A program made the position numbers and the translations under genes. From assembly GCA_964646815.1 (NCBI GenBank), contig CAZYFH010000004.1, forward strand, positions 1-64,000: a stretch of 64,000 bases of DNA, read 5' to 3'. The notes beneath the pieces were generated by a model. It saw only the letters and a list, made by a program, of their open reading frames with translations, was not told the DNA's origin and made no database searches. Shown piece after piece: positions 1 to 8,757 of the stretch. How positions within the stretch are numbered: the first letter of the stretch is position 1; every line of letters begins with the position of its first letter. This DNA is from CAZYFH01 sp964646815. Its GTDB lineage: Bacteria > Acidobacteriota > Vicinamibacteria > Vicinamibacterales > UBA8438.

Positions 1-548
1 TCCTCGAGCGTGCACGGTGCGTACGAGGCATGCACCGAGTCGGCCCCGACGTTTGCATGCAACAGCCCGATCGTGAAGCGCGTCGAATCACGGGAAGGGA
101 AGCCCCCAAGCAATGTCTCCCGAACTTCTCGGGTCGGATAGCTCACTCCGCAAACAACCGGACTGGTTGCAGAGTCCGGATAGACAGGCACACGCTCTGG
201 CTCGCCGCCGAAACGATACACGTTGCCAGGTGTTCGTAACCCAGCATCCCAGCTGTCAAGCGGGTCGTGATTGCCATGGCAAATGAACGTTCGGATACCA
301 TGTTCGTGAAGTCGTTCGAGTCCCTTCATAAACTTGATCTGCCCGACGAGACTATGGTCCGCGCCATCAAACACGTCCCCGGCAACCAGTAACGCGTCGA
401 CCTCCCGGTTAATGCAAAGTTTGATCAGATTCTCGTAGGCGACGAACGTCGCTTGGCGCAGGATCTCTCCTACGTCCGGATGTGTGTTCCGAATGCCCGT
501 AAAAGGGCTATCCAAATGCAGGTCGGCTGCGTGAACAAAACGAAACAT
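1..548 (-). CDS. Metallophosphoesterase (SbcD/YhaO-like DNA repair exonuclease), C-terminal part cut by the window edge
   Basis: Reading leftward from ATG at 548 the protein opens MFRFVHAADLHLDSPF, the first metal-binding motif (D-x-H) of calcineurin-like phosphoesterases. GDVFDGAD follows near residue 65 and CHGNHD near residue 103, completing motifs I-III. This order and the short N-terminus are typical of the nuclease subunit of SbcCD/YhaO-type DNA repair complexes, which are cytoplasmic and Mn-dependent. About 182 codons are visible; the fourth motif and the C-terminal domain lie outside the window. An in-frame ATG at 554 is an alternative start. The family call is strong. The DNA-repair role is inferred, because the partner ATPase gene is not in view. 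Confidence 0.85.
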   Translation of the reverse strand, partial: MFRFVHAADLHLDSPFTGIRNTHPDVGEILRQATFVAYENLIKLCINREVDALLVAGDVFDGADHSLVGQIKFMKGLERLHEHGIRTFICHGNHDPLDSWDAGLRTPGNVYRFGGEPERVPVYPDSATSPVVCGVSYPTREVRETLLGGFPSRDSTRFTIGLLHANVGADSVHASYAPCTLE

Positions 549-893
549 ATGCATATGGCAGACCTATACGGAATGGTCGCATTGATGGCGATGGCATGTC
601 CCCGTCGCCTACTTTTCACGACAAGGCGCTTGACACTCTAAACACCGATCCTACCGCTGGCTGTCAGGCGGTTCAATGAGGCGGGGGTGGCAGGATCGCG
701 GATCTTACGCGTGTGGCACTTTGTGCCACGTTTCACGTCACACACACACGTCCCAGACCAACGCCTAAAGCAGATAGGCGAAAGTCCCAAAGCAACCCGC
801 AGCGGAAATCCCGACATTGGACCGTATCGGCATTGTGGGGTGAGGGGGGTACGTGCAGCAGCCCCGCGTTCTGCCTATTTGCTTAGGGAAAAA
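549..893. other. Non-coding stretch with one perfect hairpin
   Basis: No convincing gene on either strand. It contains a perfect 7-bp stem with a TTT loop at 713-729 (GTGGCAC/GTGCCAC), not followed by a T tract. The base composition is patchy and short pieces such as GCGGTTCAATG recur loosely near 1075, 1198, 2258 and 3231, which suggests decayed intergenic DNA. Confidence 0.4.
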
Positions 894-940
894 TGGTCGG
901 GATGACTGGATTTGAACTAGCGACCCCCTGACCCCAGTTC
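894..940 (-). other. 3' fragment of a tRNA-Pro gene, probable attachment-site scar
   Basis: On the minus strand this ends CATCCCG-A-CCA, the 3' acceptor strand, discriminator and CCA usual for bacterial tRNA-Pro. It is preceded by a T-arm with a TTCAAAT loop and by TGGGG, which looks like the remainder of an anticodon loop. No matching 5' acceptor CGGGATG or D-arm lies upstream, and the T stem contains a mismatch, so it is not a functional tRNA. A 3'-terminal tRNA fragment is the usual product of integration by a site-specific integrase. The attachment-site reading is inferred; the sequence likeness is seen directly. Confidence 0.6.
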
Positions 941-1248
941 TACAGACTGCTGTCCTGATACGTCCGCCGAGCTTTATTCCTTAGATAATTTGATGAATCG
1001 TATTCCAGGATGGTCCACCAAACACACTAGCGTCCATCCGTTAAGCTGTCACTTGAGCTGTCAATTCTTAGCGGGCGGTCCAACGGGGACGGCTCGGATG
1101 CACCGCGTAGAGGACGCACCACCCCCCGCTCGCAGACTGCGGATGCAATGCGCGTGGCGGTGACCGAGGGTTGGATCCCGCTCCACAAATGGCTGGTCAA
1201 CGGGGACGCGGGTTGTCACTTTGTCCCATCCGAGTCACAGTTACGGTA

Positions 1249-2106
1249 GTGGATTTAACGTACCTGAATTATCTCTCGTATGAGAACCGAACCAAACAAC
1301 TGGCCCCGGTCCTGTCATTCGCGTTGTTCATCGGCCTGCAACTGACTGTTGTACTCGTATGTATTCGGTATTTCTTCCCATCGACCTGGAGCCAACATGT
1401 GTCCTCTGGAATCTGGGCAATCATCCTCACATGCCTCATCTGTAATTTCGTTATCTGCTTCGGAGAATATTTCTTCCACCGCTATTTACTCCATCTTGAG
1501 ACCGTGAGGTTTCTTCGCTTCTTCACCACGAGTCACCTCACACACCACAAGCTCACCTCAATCTGGTTTGATGATGCGACGAAGACAACCCACAGTAAGT
1601 ATTCCATTCGTAATGCGGCGCAAGACGATCAGGCCACGTTTCCCCCCTGGGCCCTGATACCAACGTTTGCAGCCTTCACTCCCTTCTTTGCACCGATCGC
1701 ATTCTCATTCCCAGAAATCCCAATTCTCATTAGTGGATACACGGCGATTGCGATCGCCCTCTTTTTGTACGAAACGATACATGTTATGCATCACCAACCA
1801 TACGAGACCTGGTGGAAACACAGACTGAACAATCGAATAGTCGGAAGACTGTGGCGCAAGGCGTTCGGGTTTCATCAAGGTCATCACACGAACTATCGGT
1901 GCAACCTAAACGTGGCGGGATTCTTTGGTATCCCAGTCGCCGATCTCGTGTTCGGCACCTACAAACAGCCGAACATTGTCCTTTTGGATGGCACTCTAGC
2001 CATGAAAGAAGTTGCCCGCAGCCTCACGCCTCAACCGCGTTGGTTGGTCGCCTGGCTTGACCAAGTCTCGTTCAAGAGGCGGCGATGGATGTCTAAACGA
2101 CACTGA
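1249..2106 (+). CDS. Fatty acid hydroxylase / sterol desaturase superfamily membrane protein
   Basis: About 285 residues with several hydrophobic segments and clustered histidines: HRYLLH, HLTHH, HVMHH and FHQGHH. These are the di-iron ligand boxes of the fatty acid hydroxylase superfamily, integral membrane oxygenases that hydroxylate or desaturate lipids. The substrate cannot be told from sequence. The GTG at 1249 was chosen because residues before it look like translated intergenic DNA; TTG 1171 and ATG 1189 are longer in-frame alternatives. GC content and codon use are clearly lower than in genes after 3 kb, suggesting recent acquisition. It stands alone, with no operon partner. Confidence 0.75.
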   Translation: MDLTYLNYLSYENRTKQLAPVLSFALFIGLQLTVVLVCIRYFFPSTWSQHVSSGIWAIILTCLICNFVICFGEYFFHRYLLHLETVRFLRFFTTSHLTHHKLTSIWFDDATKTTHSKYSIRNAAQDDQATFPPWALIPTFAAFTPFFAPIAFSFPEIPILISGYTAIAIALFLYETIHVMHHQPYETWWKHRLNNRIVGRLWRKAFGFHQGHHTNYRCNLNVAGFFGIPVADLVFGTYKQPNIVLLDGTLAMKEVARSLTPQPRWLVAWLDQVSFKRRRWMSKRH

Positions 2107-2339
2107 TGATTGACCAAGTCGAATGAGGCGCCAGCGGTCAGGTCGGTTTGGACGAGCCGCTGATGGCGCTGTAGAGGCAGTAATGCCTCGGGGCAAAGAG
2201 TTGGACGCCAAAGGTCACAACAAGACGCGGCGGCTCAATACGTCAGTGGGACAGTGGGCGGTTCAATGGGGACGGGGCTGATTTACGCGGATGCGCAGCG
2301 CCCGATTCGCGGGCAAGGCGTTGGGCTTTTGCTTACCCA
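2107..2339. repeat. Intergenic sequence partly duplicated at 2485-2600
   Basis: No gene seen. The stretch from about 2255 to 2339 resembles 2485-2600: both carry GTGGGC...TCAA-type starts, a TTACGCGG motif, and then the same bases entering the 3' end of a deacylase-like gene. The duplication therefore includes sequence downstream of the gene as well as the gene itself. Confidence 0.5.
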
Positions 2340-2422
2340 TTACCGCAGAACCCACTGCACCCNNNNNNNNNNACGCTAACAATAACGACGATGGTTACGA
2401 TCAGAATTCCTCTGCGCTGCAT
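2340..2422 (-). CDS. Second, tandem lipid A deacylase-like gene, body missing in the N gap
   Basis: Right of the gap the minus strand has a strong ribosome-binding site (AGGAGGAG), ATG at 2422 and a signal-peptide start MQRRGILIVTIVV. Left of the gap it ends GVQWVLR-stop (TAA at 2340-2342). That C-terminus is identical to the intact gene at 2601-3173, whose N-terminus is similarly arranged. The simplest reading is a tandem paralogue whose middle (about 150 codons if full length) was lost when the assembler scaffolded across a repeat. The coordinates given cover only the two visible ends plus the ten N. Confidence 0.6.
2363..2372. other. Assembly gap (10 N)
   Basis: Ten N, a conventional scaffold gap of unknown true length. 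It interrupts the tandem deacylase-like gene, so the real distance is probably several hundred bases. Confidence 0.95.
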
Positions 2423-2600
2423 CACTCCTCCTGTCGATTTCCGCGTCTTAACGAGTCTATGCTTTTGTCAGTTAGACATATATGGTTGAGGCGGTGGGCA
2501 GTGCAACTGGGCCGGAGATTAGTTACGCGGGCACGCGGTATCACACGTCGCATTCTCCATCCCTAAGCGACAGACAAGACGTCGGCCTTCTGCGTACCCA

Positions 2601-3173
2601 TTACCGCAGAACCCACTGCACCCCGGTGACGATAGTTGCGGCATTCACGCCGAGATTCTTGCCCGCCGTACCCGCGTTCGAGATGTGGTGATTACGAATT
2701 TCAACGATCCATCCTGGTCCGCGCGGCGGTACCACCCGGAGACCAAGGCCATGGATTAACTGAAAATTGAAGACTCGGTCCAGTTCAGGGATGTCGAGGG
2801 CAGTCCAGATCAATCCGGCGATCCCAACGACATAGGGCGTCCATCTGCGGTCGTTCCAAAGGTGGTAGCGCCCGCCAATACCGGCCAAACCACCGCCGAT
2901 GGCAACACTCGGTTGGTGGTAGAGGAACAGCGTGCCCTCTCCATAGAGTTCCAGATGGTCAGAAACAAACCGCCCGAGCTGAGGATGAAAGGCGACGAAC
3001 TGCACATCGCTCGTGGTCTTGCCGTAACCCGGTGTCCAAGAGTGCCCCCAACCCCCAGCCAGTCCACGAGTCCAGTTGCCTGAGGCCAAGCGACTCTGTT
3101 GGGCGGAGATCGGCGCACTACATGCCATGATGGCAATGACGACCGCGACGAGGCATGCGTAGCGTCTGGTCAT
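2601..3173 (-). CDS. PagL-like lipid A 3-O-deacylase / acyloxyacyl hydrolase family outer-membrane protein
   Basis: 190 residues with a signal peptide ending near ISAQQ (residues 1-25) and then an alternating aromatic beta-barrel pattern. Near the C-terminus is HHISNAG (about residues 162-168), matching the His-x-Ser catalytic pair of PagL. The protein closes on an aromatic-rich final strand, GVQWVLR. PagL enzymes sit in the outer membrane and remove the 3-O acyl chain of lipid A. The third, acidic catalytic residue is not obvious about 14 residues further on, where an Asn is found, so activity is uncertain. A second copy lies immediately downstream, across the N gap. Confidence 0.65.
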   Translation of the reverse strand: MTRRYACLVAVVIAIMACSAPISAQQSRLASGNWTRGLAGGWGHSWTPGYGKTTSDVQFVAFHPQLGRFVSDHLELYGEGTLFLYHQPSVAIGGGLAGIGGRYHLWNDRRWTPYVVGIAGLIWTALDIPELDRVFNFQLIHGLGLRVVPPRGPGWIVEIRNHHISNAGTAGKNLGVNAATIVTGVQWVLR

Positions 3174-3605
3174 CGGCGTGCTCCAACCACGACGACGAAC
3201 GGCGAGATGGCTAGCCTACCGCGGGGCGGCGGCTGGTTCAACGGGTCATGCCAATTTTTGAGCCGGGGCCAAAAAGTCAGGGCGAAGGGGGCTATCTGGG
3301 GTGCGAGACGGGGCCCACACCGTCCGCCACGGATCTCACCGAGTGATGGTATGGAACGCTGCTCAGATGCGACCGCCGACCGGGGGAGAGGGTACGAGGG
3401 GTACCGTATCGATACAGGTGACGCCACCCACGAAGCGCCACAGAGGCAGCGTTTATAGGGTTGGATCGCCTATTTTTAGCACCGTTTGTCCAGGATCGGT
3501 TCTTGAGCTCGCGCGCCCGTCTTCCACAGAAAGAAGACCAACCCCGTTTTACCGAGGTCGGCGGTTAATACTTCCGCTGTGTCCTGGAGCGAGGGGCGCT
3601 CCAAC
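3174..3605. other. Intergenic region, no gene seen
   Basis: No frame has protein-like composition. A near-palindrome at 3255-3275 (TTTTTG...CAAAAA) could form a hairpin or serve as a binding site, but nothing else supports a function. Confidence 0.3.
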
Positions 3606-4622
3606 CTAACGGGACCCTTCTGCAGCGGCCCTCTCGTCTGCCCGCGCCCCGGTCAGGATGTTCAGCAGGCCGTAGTTTCCCTCGTGACACGCGTACTCGA
3701 AGACGGGAACTTCGGATAAGCGCAGCGGAATAGCCGCCGTGAATGGCTGGCTGAACGTCGCTGGGTCCCGGACGGTGTACTCGTACCGGAGTGTGTCGCC
3801 ACTCACCCTCGTCAGGCGCTCCGTCAGATGCAGCGTGGCGCCGCTGCCCACCGCGCTCCCCACGGTCGGACTGAAGCTCTCCCGCTTGTCGCTGAAGTTC
3901 GTGCTCTCGACGACAAGGGTGTCGCCCTCCCAGTGGCCGCGCGCGTCGCCGTTCCACTGCGGCACACGTTCGGGCAGGTGCGCCCGTCCGTCGAGCGGCA
4001 CGATGCGCGGGTCGTGAACCATCTCGTTGAGGATGACCACGTGGTCGGGGGTCTGAAACAGCTGGATGTTCTGGTTATACCCTCCGGTAATACCTCCGGG
4101 CAACAGCGGTGGCCCGTGTGCGAATCCAAGAATGCACCGCTCGGCCAGACCTCTGTCTTCCGGACCGTCGACGCCGCTCCCGCCCACGCGATAGCGAATG
4201 GGACGGATCGCCGACGGATCGGGCTCCCGTGAACCACGCTGCTCCGAGGCGCCGGGCACGAGCGACGGGAGTTTCCCGTCCGGCGGGTCCTCGATAAGCG
4301 ATGTCCGCGTATTGTCAACAAAGCTCGGTGTGTCGACCCAGAACCGGTTGTAGCCGCCGGTGCTTCCAGGTGGAGGGGGGCGATCGACATTCCGCTCGAT
4401 CGCGAGTGCCTCGCGCGCGGCCGACTCTTCCGCCGTCAGCACATCTTGGCCAGCGAATTCGTCCGGACGCTCGAGCGGCGTGATGGTCCGGAAATCCCAC
4501 ACGCCTCCCAAGTCTGGCGCTCCCCACGGCGTTCGGGGAGCAATCTGGGCCGCGACAGGAATGCCTGACAGCGACACGACCGCGGTCACTGTAAACGCCG
4601 CAGCAAGATATCGACCGCTCAT
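3606..4622 (-). CDS. Secreted protein of unknown function (GHWEGDTLVV / YACHEGNY family)
   Basis: The start was reset to ATG 4622, which has GAGGAGGA just upstream and begins a clean signal peptide (residues 1-25, cut near VAAQ). This gives 338 residues. Recognisable blocks are GGVWDF near the mature N-terminus, DGKLPSL in the middle, GHWEGDTLVVESTNF, and FEYACHEGNY near the C-terminus. A second member with the same blocks lies at 30857-31840. The family is common in acidobacterial genomes and I know of no assigned function. It probably acts in the periplasm. It stands alone between the deacylase-like genes and tRNA-Arg. Confidence 0.8.
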   Translation of the reverse strand: MSGRYLAAAFTVTAVVSLSGIPVAAQIAPRTPWGAPDLGGVWDFRTITPLERPDEFAGQDVLTAEESAAREALAIERNVDRPPPPGSTGGYNRFWVDTPSFVDNTRTSLIEDPPDGKLPSLVPGASEQRGSREPDPSAIRPIRYRVGGSGVDGPEDRGLAERCILGFAHGPPLLPGGITGGYNQNIQLFQTPDHVVILNEMVHDPRIVPLDGRAHLPERVPQWNGDARGHWEGDTLVVESTNFSDKRESFSPTVGSAVGSGATLHLTERLTRVSGDTLRYEYTVRDPATFSQPFTAAIPLRLSEVPVFEYACHEGNYGLLNILTGARADERAAAEGSR

Positions 4623-4960
4623 CTGGTCCTCCTCCTCGGCCCTTCTGGCGCTAATCCGAGTAACCCCCATGATGGACGTGGACGTAACCGCGTGCAAGGA
4701 CAGCTTGGACGACCGCAGTTGGACCATGAGGAGGCAACAAGTGGTTGGCCCTGGTTGTTTGGTAGCCGGGGGGGCCGTGACGGAGGTTCGTGACACCTCA
4801 GGCGATGGGTTCTGACCAGGCCTAAACGGTGCCATGCGCTATGCCACGCGATTACCCCTGCCACGCGGCCTCCCACACGGAAATTGACGGTTTCCGGTGG
4901 GTCCTGACGGGCCAGGACGGACGCCCTAACACGCAGTTTCTCGAATGATTCGTGAAAGAA
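4623..4960. other. Intergenic region between the secreted-protein gene and tRNA-Arg
   Basis: The open frame continues through the first 213 bases upstream of ATG 4622 but has no protein-like character. Nothing else recognisable was found. Confidence 0.3.
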
Positions 4961-5037
4961 TGGCGCGCCCTGCAGGATTCGAACCTGCGGCCTCCTGGTT
5001 CGTAGCCAGACGCTCTATCCAGCTGAGCTAAGGGCGC
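4961..5037 (-). tRNA. tRNA-Arg (anticodon ACG)
   Basis: The minus strand gives 77 nt starting GCGCCCT with the standard D-arm TAGCTCAGCTGGATAGAGC, anticodon arm CTGGCTACGAACCAG (ACG in the loop), T-loop TTCGAAT, acceptor AGGGCGC, discriminator G and an encoded CCA. All four stems pair. ACG is the wobble (A34 to inosine) tRNA reading CGN arginine codons. Confidence 0.95.
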
Positions 5038-5062
5038 GTGCTCGGTAAGACGTCGAACGGCG

Positions 5063-5068
5063 ATTATA
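5063..5068 (-). promoter_or_regulatory. -10 box TATAAT for tRNA-Arg
   Basis: A perfect TATAAT on the minus strand, about 25 bases upstream of the tRNA 5' end. No good -35 hexamer is seen at the usual distance. Confidence 0.5.
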
Positions 5069-5108
5069 TCGCACGACCGCGAGGGCGCCCTGCGCTGCGC
5101 GTGCGCGT

Positions 5109-6950
5109 TTACCGTGCGCGTCCGCGCGTGAGGCCGTGACCCACCGGCCACGTATCGCCCATCGAAATCGGTAGGCGACCGCCGATGGCAATCTCTCCGG
5201 CGAGCGCCTTAACCGCCGATTCCTCGGCCAGGTCGCGATAGTCGTACGTGAGAAGCATGGCGGGCAGCTCGCGAAGAAACGTGGCCGCGTAGGGGTTGCC
5301 GAAGAATGTCGTCACGAACGGCTGCTCCGAGCGAGCGGCGTCGCGCGCAAGCGCCTGAAGGAGATCCGTCAATGCGTCCGCCAGATCCATCCGGCCGCTG
5401 AACGCCGCGGTGCGTACGAAGACGCCGGCGACGATTGCGTCGTAGCGACCGGCGGTCTCGCGCACGAGCTCGATCTCGGACCGCGACGAGCGGTCGGAGA
5501 GCTCGACCGCGGTGACGTTAGGCCACCGCGCCTCGAGCTCTGGAATGACCCGCCGACTCGGGGCGCCAAGGCCCCACCCGGAGGGGTAGTCGAGCACCGA
5601 CAGATACAGGATCGACCCAGACCGGGGCATCCGAAGCGGCACTTGCTCGTGGGAATCCTTGATGAGCGTGATCGATTGCTCGCTCACCTCGCGCGCGACC
5701 GCCCGGTGCGCGCGGCCGCCGACGACGAGTGGGAGGGTGTCGAGGCTGACCCGGCTCGACCGATGGAGGCCGAGCCGCGCCTTCGCGGTGAGGATGCGCC
5801 GCACCGAGACGTCGAGCTGCCCCTTGCTGACCGTGCCGTCCGCGACTGCCGCCCTGACCCCGTCGAACGCCGCCTGGTCATCCGGCGAGTGCAGCACGAT
5901 ATCGTGTCCCGCCGCCACGGCACGCGCCGCGGCCTCGCCGGCCGGCATCAGCTCGCTCACGGCGCGCATCCGCATCGAATCGGTGAAGACGAGGCCGTCG
6001 AATCCGAGTTCCTCGCGTAGGAGCGACGTCACGATGCGACGGCTGAACGTCGTCGGCCGCCCGGTGGTCGGCTCGAGCGCCGGCAGCTCGATGTGCGCGG
6101 TCATGACGGCGTCCGTGCCGGCGTCGATGCTCGCCCGAAACGGCGCGAGCTCGATCTGATCGAGCCGCGCCCTAGCGTGCCTGATGATTGGCATACCAAG
6201 ATGGGAGTCGAGATCGGTGTCGCCGTGTCCCGGAAAATGCTTCACCGAGGCGAGCATCCCGCCCGCCTTGAGACCCTCGACATAGGCCGCGGCGAGCGTG
6301 CTCACACGCGCGGGATCCTCGCCGAACGACCGGGTATTGATGACGGGATTGCGCGCGTTGTTGTTGACGTCGACCACCGGCGCGAAGTTGACGTGCACGC
6401 CGATCGCTCGGGCCTCGGCCGCGGTGATCCGTCCGGACTCCCGCGCAAGCCGAGGATCCCCAGCCGCCCCGAACGCCATCGCCCGCGGAAACGTCGTGGC
6501 CCCGGCGATCCGGAACCCGACTCCGGTTTCAAAATCGGCCGTGACGAGGAGCGGCGTTGGCGCGATGGCCTGGAGGCGGTTGATCAGAGACGCCGCCGCA
6601 AGCGGTTGCCCGAGACCGGTACGCGCATAGGTGGGGTTCAACAGCACGTCGGGCGCCGCCTGACGCGCGCCAAACAGATGCACACCACCGACATGCTGTT
6701 CGTGGACGAGTCTCACCAACTCGTCGTACGTCTCGCTGTCGCTGCTGGTGTACACCGACCGAAATGATGGCAGGATCAGCTGGCCGACCTTTTCGTCGAG
6801 CGTCATGCGCGCGAGGGTGTCCTCCACCCATTGACGAGCCTCCGGGTCGAGCACGTCCTGGGCGGCGAGACTCGCGAGGCAGAGCGTGCCGAGCGACAAC
6901 GCCGTGACCGTCGCCCGCAGCCGCGGGAGGCTCCGAGACACGAGACGCAT
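5109..6950 (-). CDS. Glycoside hydrolase family 3 protein, NagZ-type beta-N-acetylhexosaminidase
   Basis: 613 residues from ATG 6950; a TTG nine codons earlier is less likely. A signal peptide (residues 1-31, cut near LAAQD) is followed by a GH3 TIM barrel. The barrel carries the NagZ signature KHFPGHGDTDLDSH (Asp/His acid-base loop) and the nucleophile region GLVFTDSM. A C-terminal alpha/beta domain follows. NagZ enzymes release GlcNAc from muropeptides. The secretion signal and extra C-terminal domain mean it acts in the periplasm or at the cell surface, unlike cytoplasmic E. coli NagZ. It is transcribed divergently from moaB. Confidence 0.85.
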   Translation of the reverse strand: MRLVSRSLPRLRATVTALSLGTLCLASLAAQDVLDPEARQWVEDTLARMTLDEKVGQLILPSFRSVYTSSDSETYDELVRLVHEQHVGGVHLFGARQAAPDVLLNPTYARTGLGQPLAAASLINRLQAIAPTPLLVTADFETGVGFRIAGATTFPRAMAFGAAGDPRLARESGRITAAEARAIGVHVNFAPVVDVNNNARNPVINTRSFGEDPARVSTLAAAYVEGLKAGGMLASVKHFPGHGDTDLDSHLGMPIIRHARARLDQIELAPFRASIDAGTDAVMTAHIELPALEPTTGRPTTFSRRIVTSLLREELGFDGLVFTDSMRMRAVSELMPAGEAAARAVAAGHDIVLHSPDDQAAFDGVRAAVADGTVSKGQLDVSVRRILTAKARLGLHRSSRVSLDTLPLVVGGRAHRAVAREVSEQSITLIKDSHEQVPLRMPRSGSILYLSVLDYPSGWGLGAPSRRVIPELEARWPNVTAVELSDRSSRSEIELVRETAGRYDAIVAGVFVRTAAFSGRMDLADALTDLLQALARDAARSEQPFVTTFFGNPYAATFLRELPAMLLTYDYRDLAEESAVKALAGEIAIGGRLPISMGDTWPVGHGLTRGRAR

Positions 6951-7002
6951 CGTAAAGGCTCGGTGGCTGGCGCGCAATCATAGTCTGGTGCCCCGCGGTC
7001 GC

Positions 7003-7008
7003 TATAAT
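7003..7008 (+). promoter_or_regulatory. -10 box TATAAT directly in front of moaB
   Basis: A perfect TATAAT whose expected start site (about 7014-7016) coincides with the moaB start codon at 7016. No Shine-Dalgarno sequence fits between them, so a leaderless mRNA is likely. Confidence 0.45.
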
Positions 7009-7015
7009 CGCTGGC

Positions 7016-7519
7016 GTGAGTCATGTCGCTCATCGCGCCGCGTCCCCGGCCACGACGCGCTGTGTCGTCCTCACCATCAGTGATACGAGGACGAACGCCA
7101 CCGATGCCGGCGGGCGCGCAGTCGTCGATCTGCTCGCGGGTGATGGGCACGAGGTGCTCGGCAAGACCATCGTGCCGGACGATCCGGAGCGGGTCCGCCG
7201 AGCCCTGGAGACACAACTGGCCGACCCCACCGTCGATGCTGTCATCACGACCGGCGGCACCGGCATCAGCCGGCGCGACGGGACCTACGAGGTCGTGAGC
7301 GGACTCCTCGAGAAGCGAATCGATGGCTTCGGCGAGTTGTTCCGGGCATTGAGCTACGAGGAGATCGGCCCCGCCGCGATGCTGAGCCGGGCGTGCGCCG
7401 GTCTGGCGCGCAGGACGATCGTGATCAGCGTCCCCGGGTCCGAGCACGCGGTCCGGCTCGCAATGACCAAGCTGGTGCTGCCTGAGCTCGGCCACCTCGT
7501 GCGCGAGGCGACGCGGTGA
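7016..7519 (+). CDS. moaB: Molybdenum cofactor biosynthesis protein MoaB/MogA
   Basis: 167 residues, usual length for the family. After a 15-residue N-terminal extension comes CVVLTISDTR, then VITTGGTGIS (the GGTG molybdopterin/ATP-binding loop) and ISVPGSEHAV. MogA/MoaB adenylates molybdopterin before MoeA inserts molybdate. moeA begins 29 bases downstream, and the pair probably forms one transcript. The GTG start at 7016 is supported by the -10 box immediately upstream, although a shorter form from within the extension cannot be excluded. Confidence 0.9.
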   Translation: MSHVAHRAASPATTRCVVLTISDTRTNATDAGGRAVVDLLAGDGHEVLGKTIVPDDPERVRRALETQLADPTVDAVITTGGTGISRRDGTYEVVSGLLEKRIDGFGELFRALSYEEIGPAAMLSRACAGLARRTIVISVPGSEHAVRLAMTKLVLPELGHLVREATR

Positions 7520-7548
7520 CCCGGACCAAGGACACGCGATAGGCGACG

Positions 7549-8757
7549 ATGCGGCCAATTCGGGACACGATCCCACTTGATGAGGCGCTCGCCCTCGTCG
7601 TCGAGAGCGCGGTGCCGATCACGAGGACGGCGCTGCTACCGCTCGATGAGGCCATCAGTCGCGTGCTGGCCGCGGAGATCGTGGCCACGCGCGACGTGCC
7701 GCCGTTCGACCGAGCGGCGATGGACGGCTACGCGGTCGTGGCTGAGGACACGTTCGGCGCCAGCCGCCAGCACGCGCTGACCTTGCGTTGCGTCGAGACT
7801 GTGCACACCGGTGTGATGCCGTCTCGGCGGCTCGAACGAGGTGAGTGCACGGAGATCGCCACTGGGGCGCCGATGCCCGACGGCGCCGATGCCGTCGTGA
7901 TCGTGGAAGAAACAGACAAAGGGGACGACAGCGCCGTGCAGGTCTTTACCCCCGTCTACCCCCGGCAGCATGTCGGGCATCGGGGCGCCGACATCACGAC
8001 GGGCCAGACTGTGCTGCAACCGGGCAACGTGCTGACCCCGAGCCGGATCGGCGCGGTCGCCGCGCTCGGCATCGCCGACGTCGAGGTGTACGACCAGCCG
8101 AGGGTCGGCATCCTATCGACCGGCAACGAGATCGTCGACCCGGGACAGCCACTGGCGCCTGGACAGATTTACGACGTCAACAGATTCACACTCGGCGCCG
8201 TGATCGCCGAGCACGGCTGCACGGCCGTCAGATACCCGACCGTCCCCGACTCGCTCGACGCGCTTGGCGCCGCGGTCGACCGATGCCTTGGCGACGACGT
8301 GCTGGTCTTCTCCGGCGGAAGTTCGGTCGGCGAACGCGATCTGACGCTCGACGTGCTCCGGCAAAAGGGCGAGGTGGTGTTCCACGGCATCGCCGTCAAG
8401 CCGGGGAAGCCGACCGTCTTCGGACGGATCGGCACGACACCGGTCCTCGGCATGCCCGGCTATCCGACGTCGTGTCTCTCGAACGCGTATATGCTGCTGC
8501 TCCCGCTGCTGCGGCGATTGGCGCACCTGCCGTCGCATCACGTGCGGACCGTCACGGTGCCGGCGGCGCAGCGGTTCGTCTCGACGACGGGCCGCCACCA
8601 GTTCTACACCGTGCGGGTGGTCGACGGCGCGGCAGTAGGTGCATTCAAGGCGTCGGGCGACATCACGAGCATGTCGATGGCCGACGGTTACATCGAGATT
8701 CCGGCGCAGACCGATATCGTCGAGAAGGGCGAGTCGGTGGAGGTGAAGCTCTTCTAG
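7549..8757 (+). CDS. moeA: Molybdopterin molybdenumtransferase MoeA
   Basis: 402 residues, full length. Visible blocks are PPFDRAAMDGYAV (domain II entry), ATGAPMPDGADAVV, the MoCF-binding-like core GILSTGNEIVDPG, VFSGGSSVGERD (GGSS loop) and KPGKPTVFG with MPGYPTS. MoeA ligates molybdate to adenylated molybdopterin. It follows moaB in the same direction and probably in the same operon. Its TAG stop lies in a CTAG next to TCTAGA, which begins a dispersed repeat (see 8758). Confidence 0.93.
   Translation: MRPIRDTIPLDEALALVVESAVPITRTALLPLDEAISRVLAAEIVATRDVPPFDRAAMDGYAVVAEDTFGASRQHALTLRCVETVHTGVMPSRRLERGECTEIATGAPMPDGADAVVIVEETDKGDDSAVQVFTPVYPRQHVGHRGADITTGQTVLQPGNVLTPSRIGAVAALGIADVEVYDQPRVGILSTGNEIVDPGQPLAPGQIYDVNRFTLGAVIAEHGCTAVRYPTVPDSLDALGAAVDRCLGDDVLVFSGGSSVGERDLTLDVLRQKGEVVFHGIAVKPGKPTVFGRIGTTPVLGMPGYPTSCLSNAYMLLLPLLRRLAHLPSHHVRTVTVPAAQRFVSTTGRHQFYTVRVVDGAAVGAFKASGDITSMSMADGYIEIPAQTDIVEKGESVEVKLF

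Noticed and set aside
660..2280. Integron-like attC sites (GTTCAAT / GTTAAGC words)
   Set aside because: The short words are not arranged as paired R and L boxes and no cassette structure or integrase is visible.
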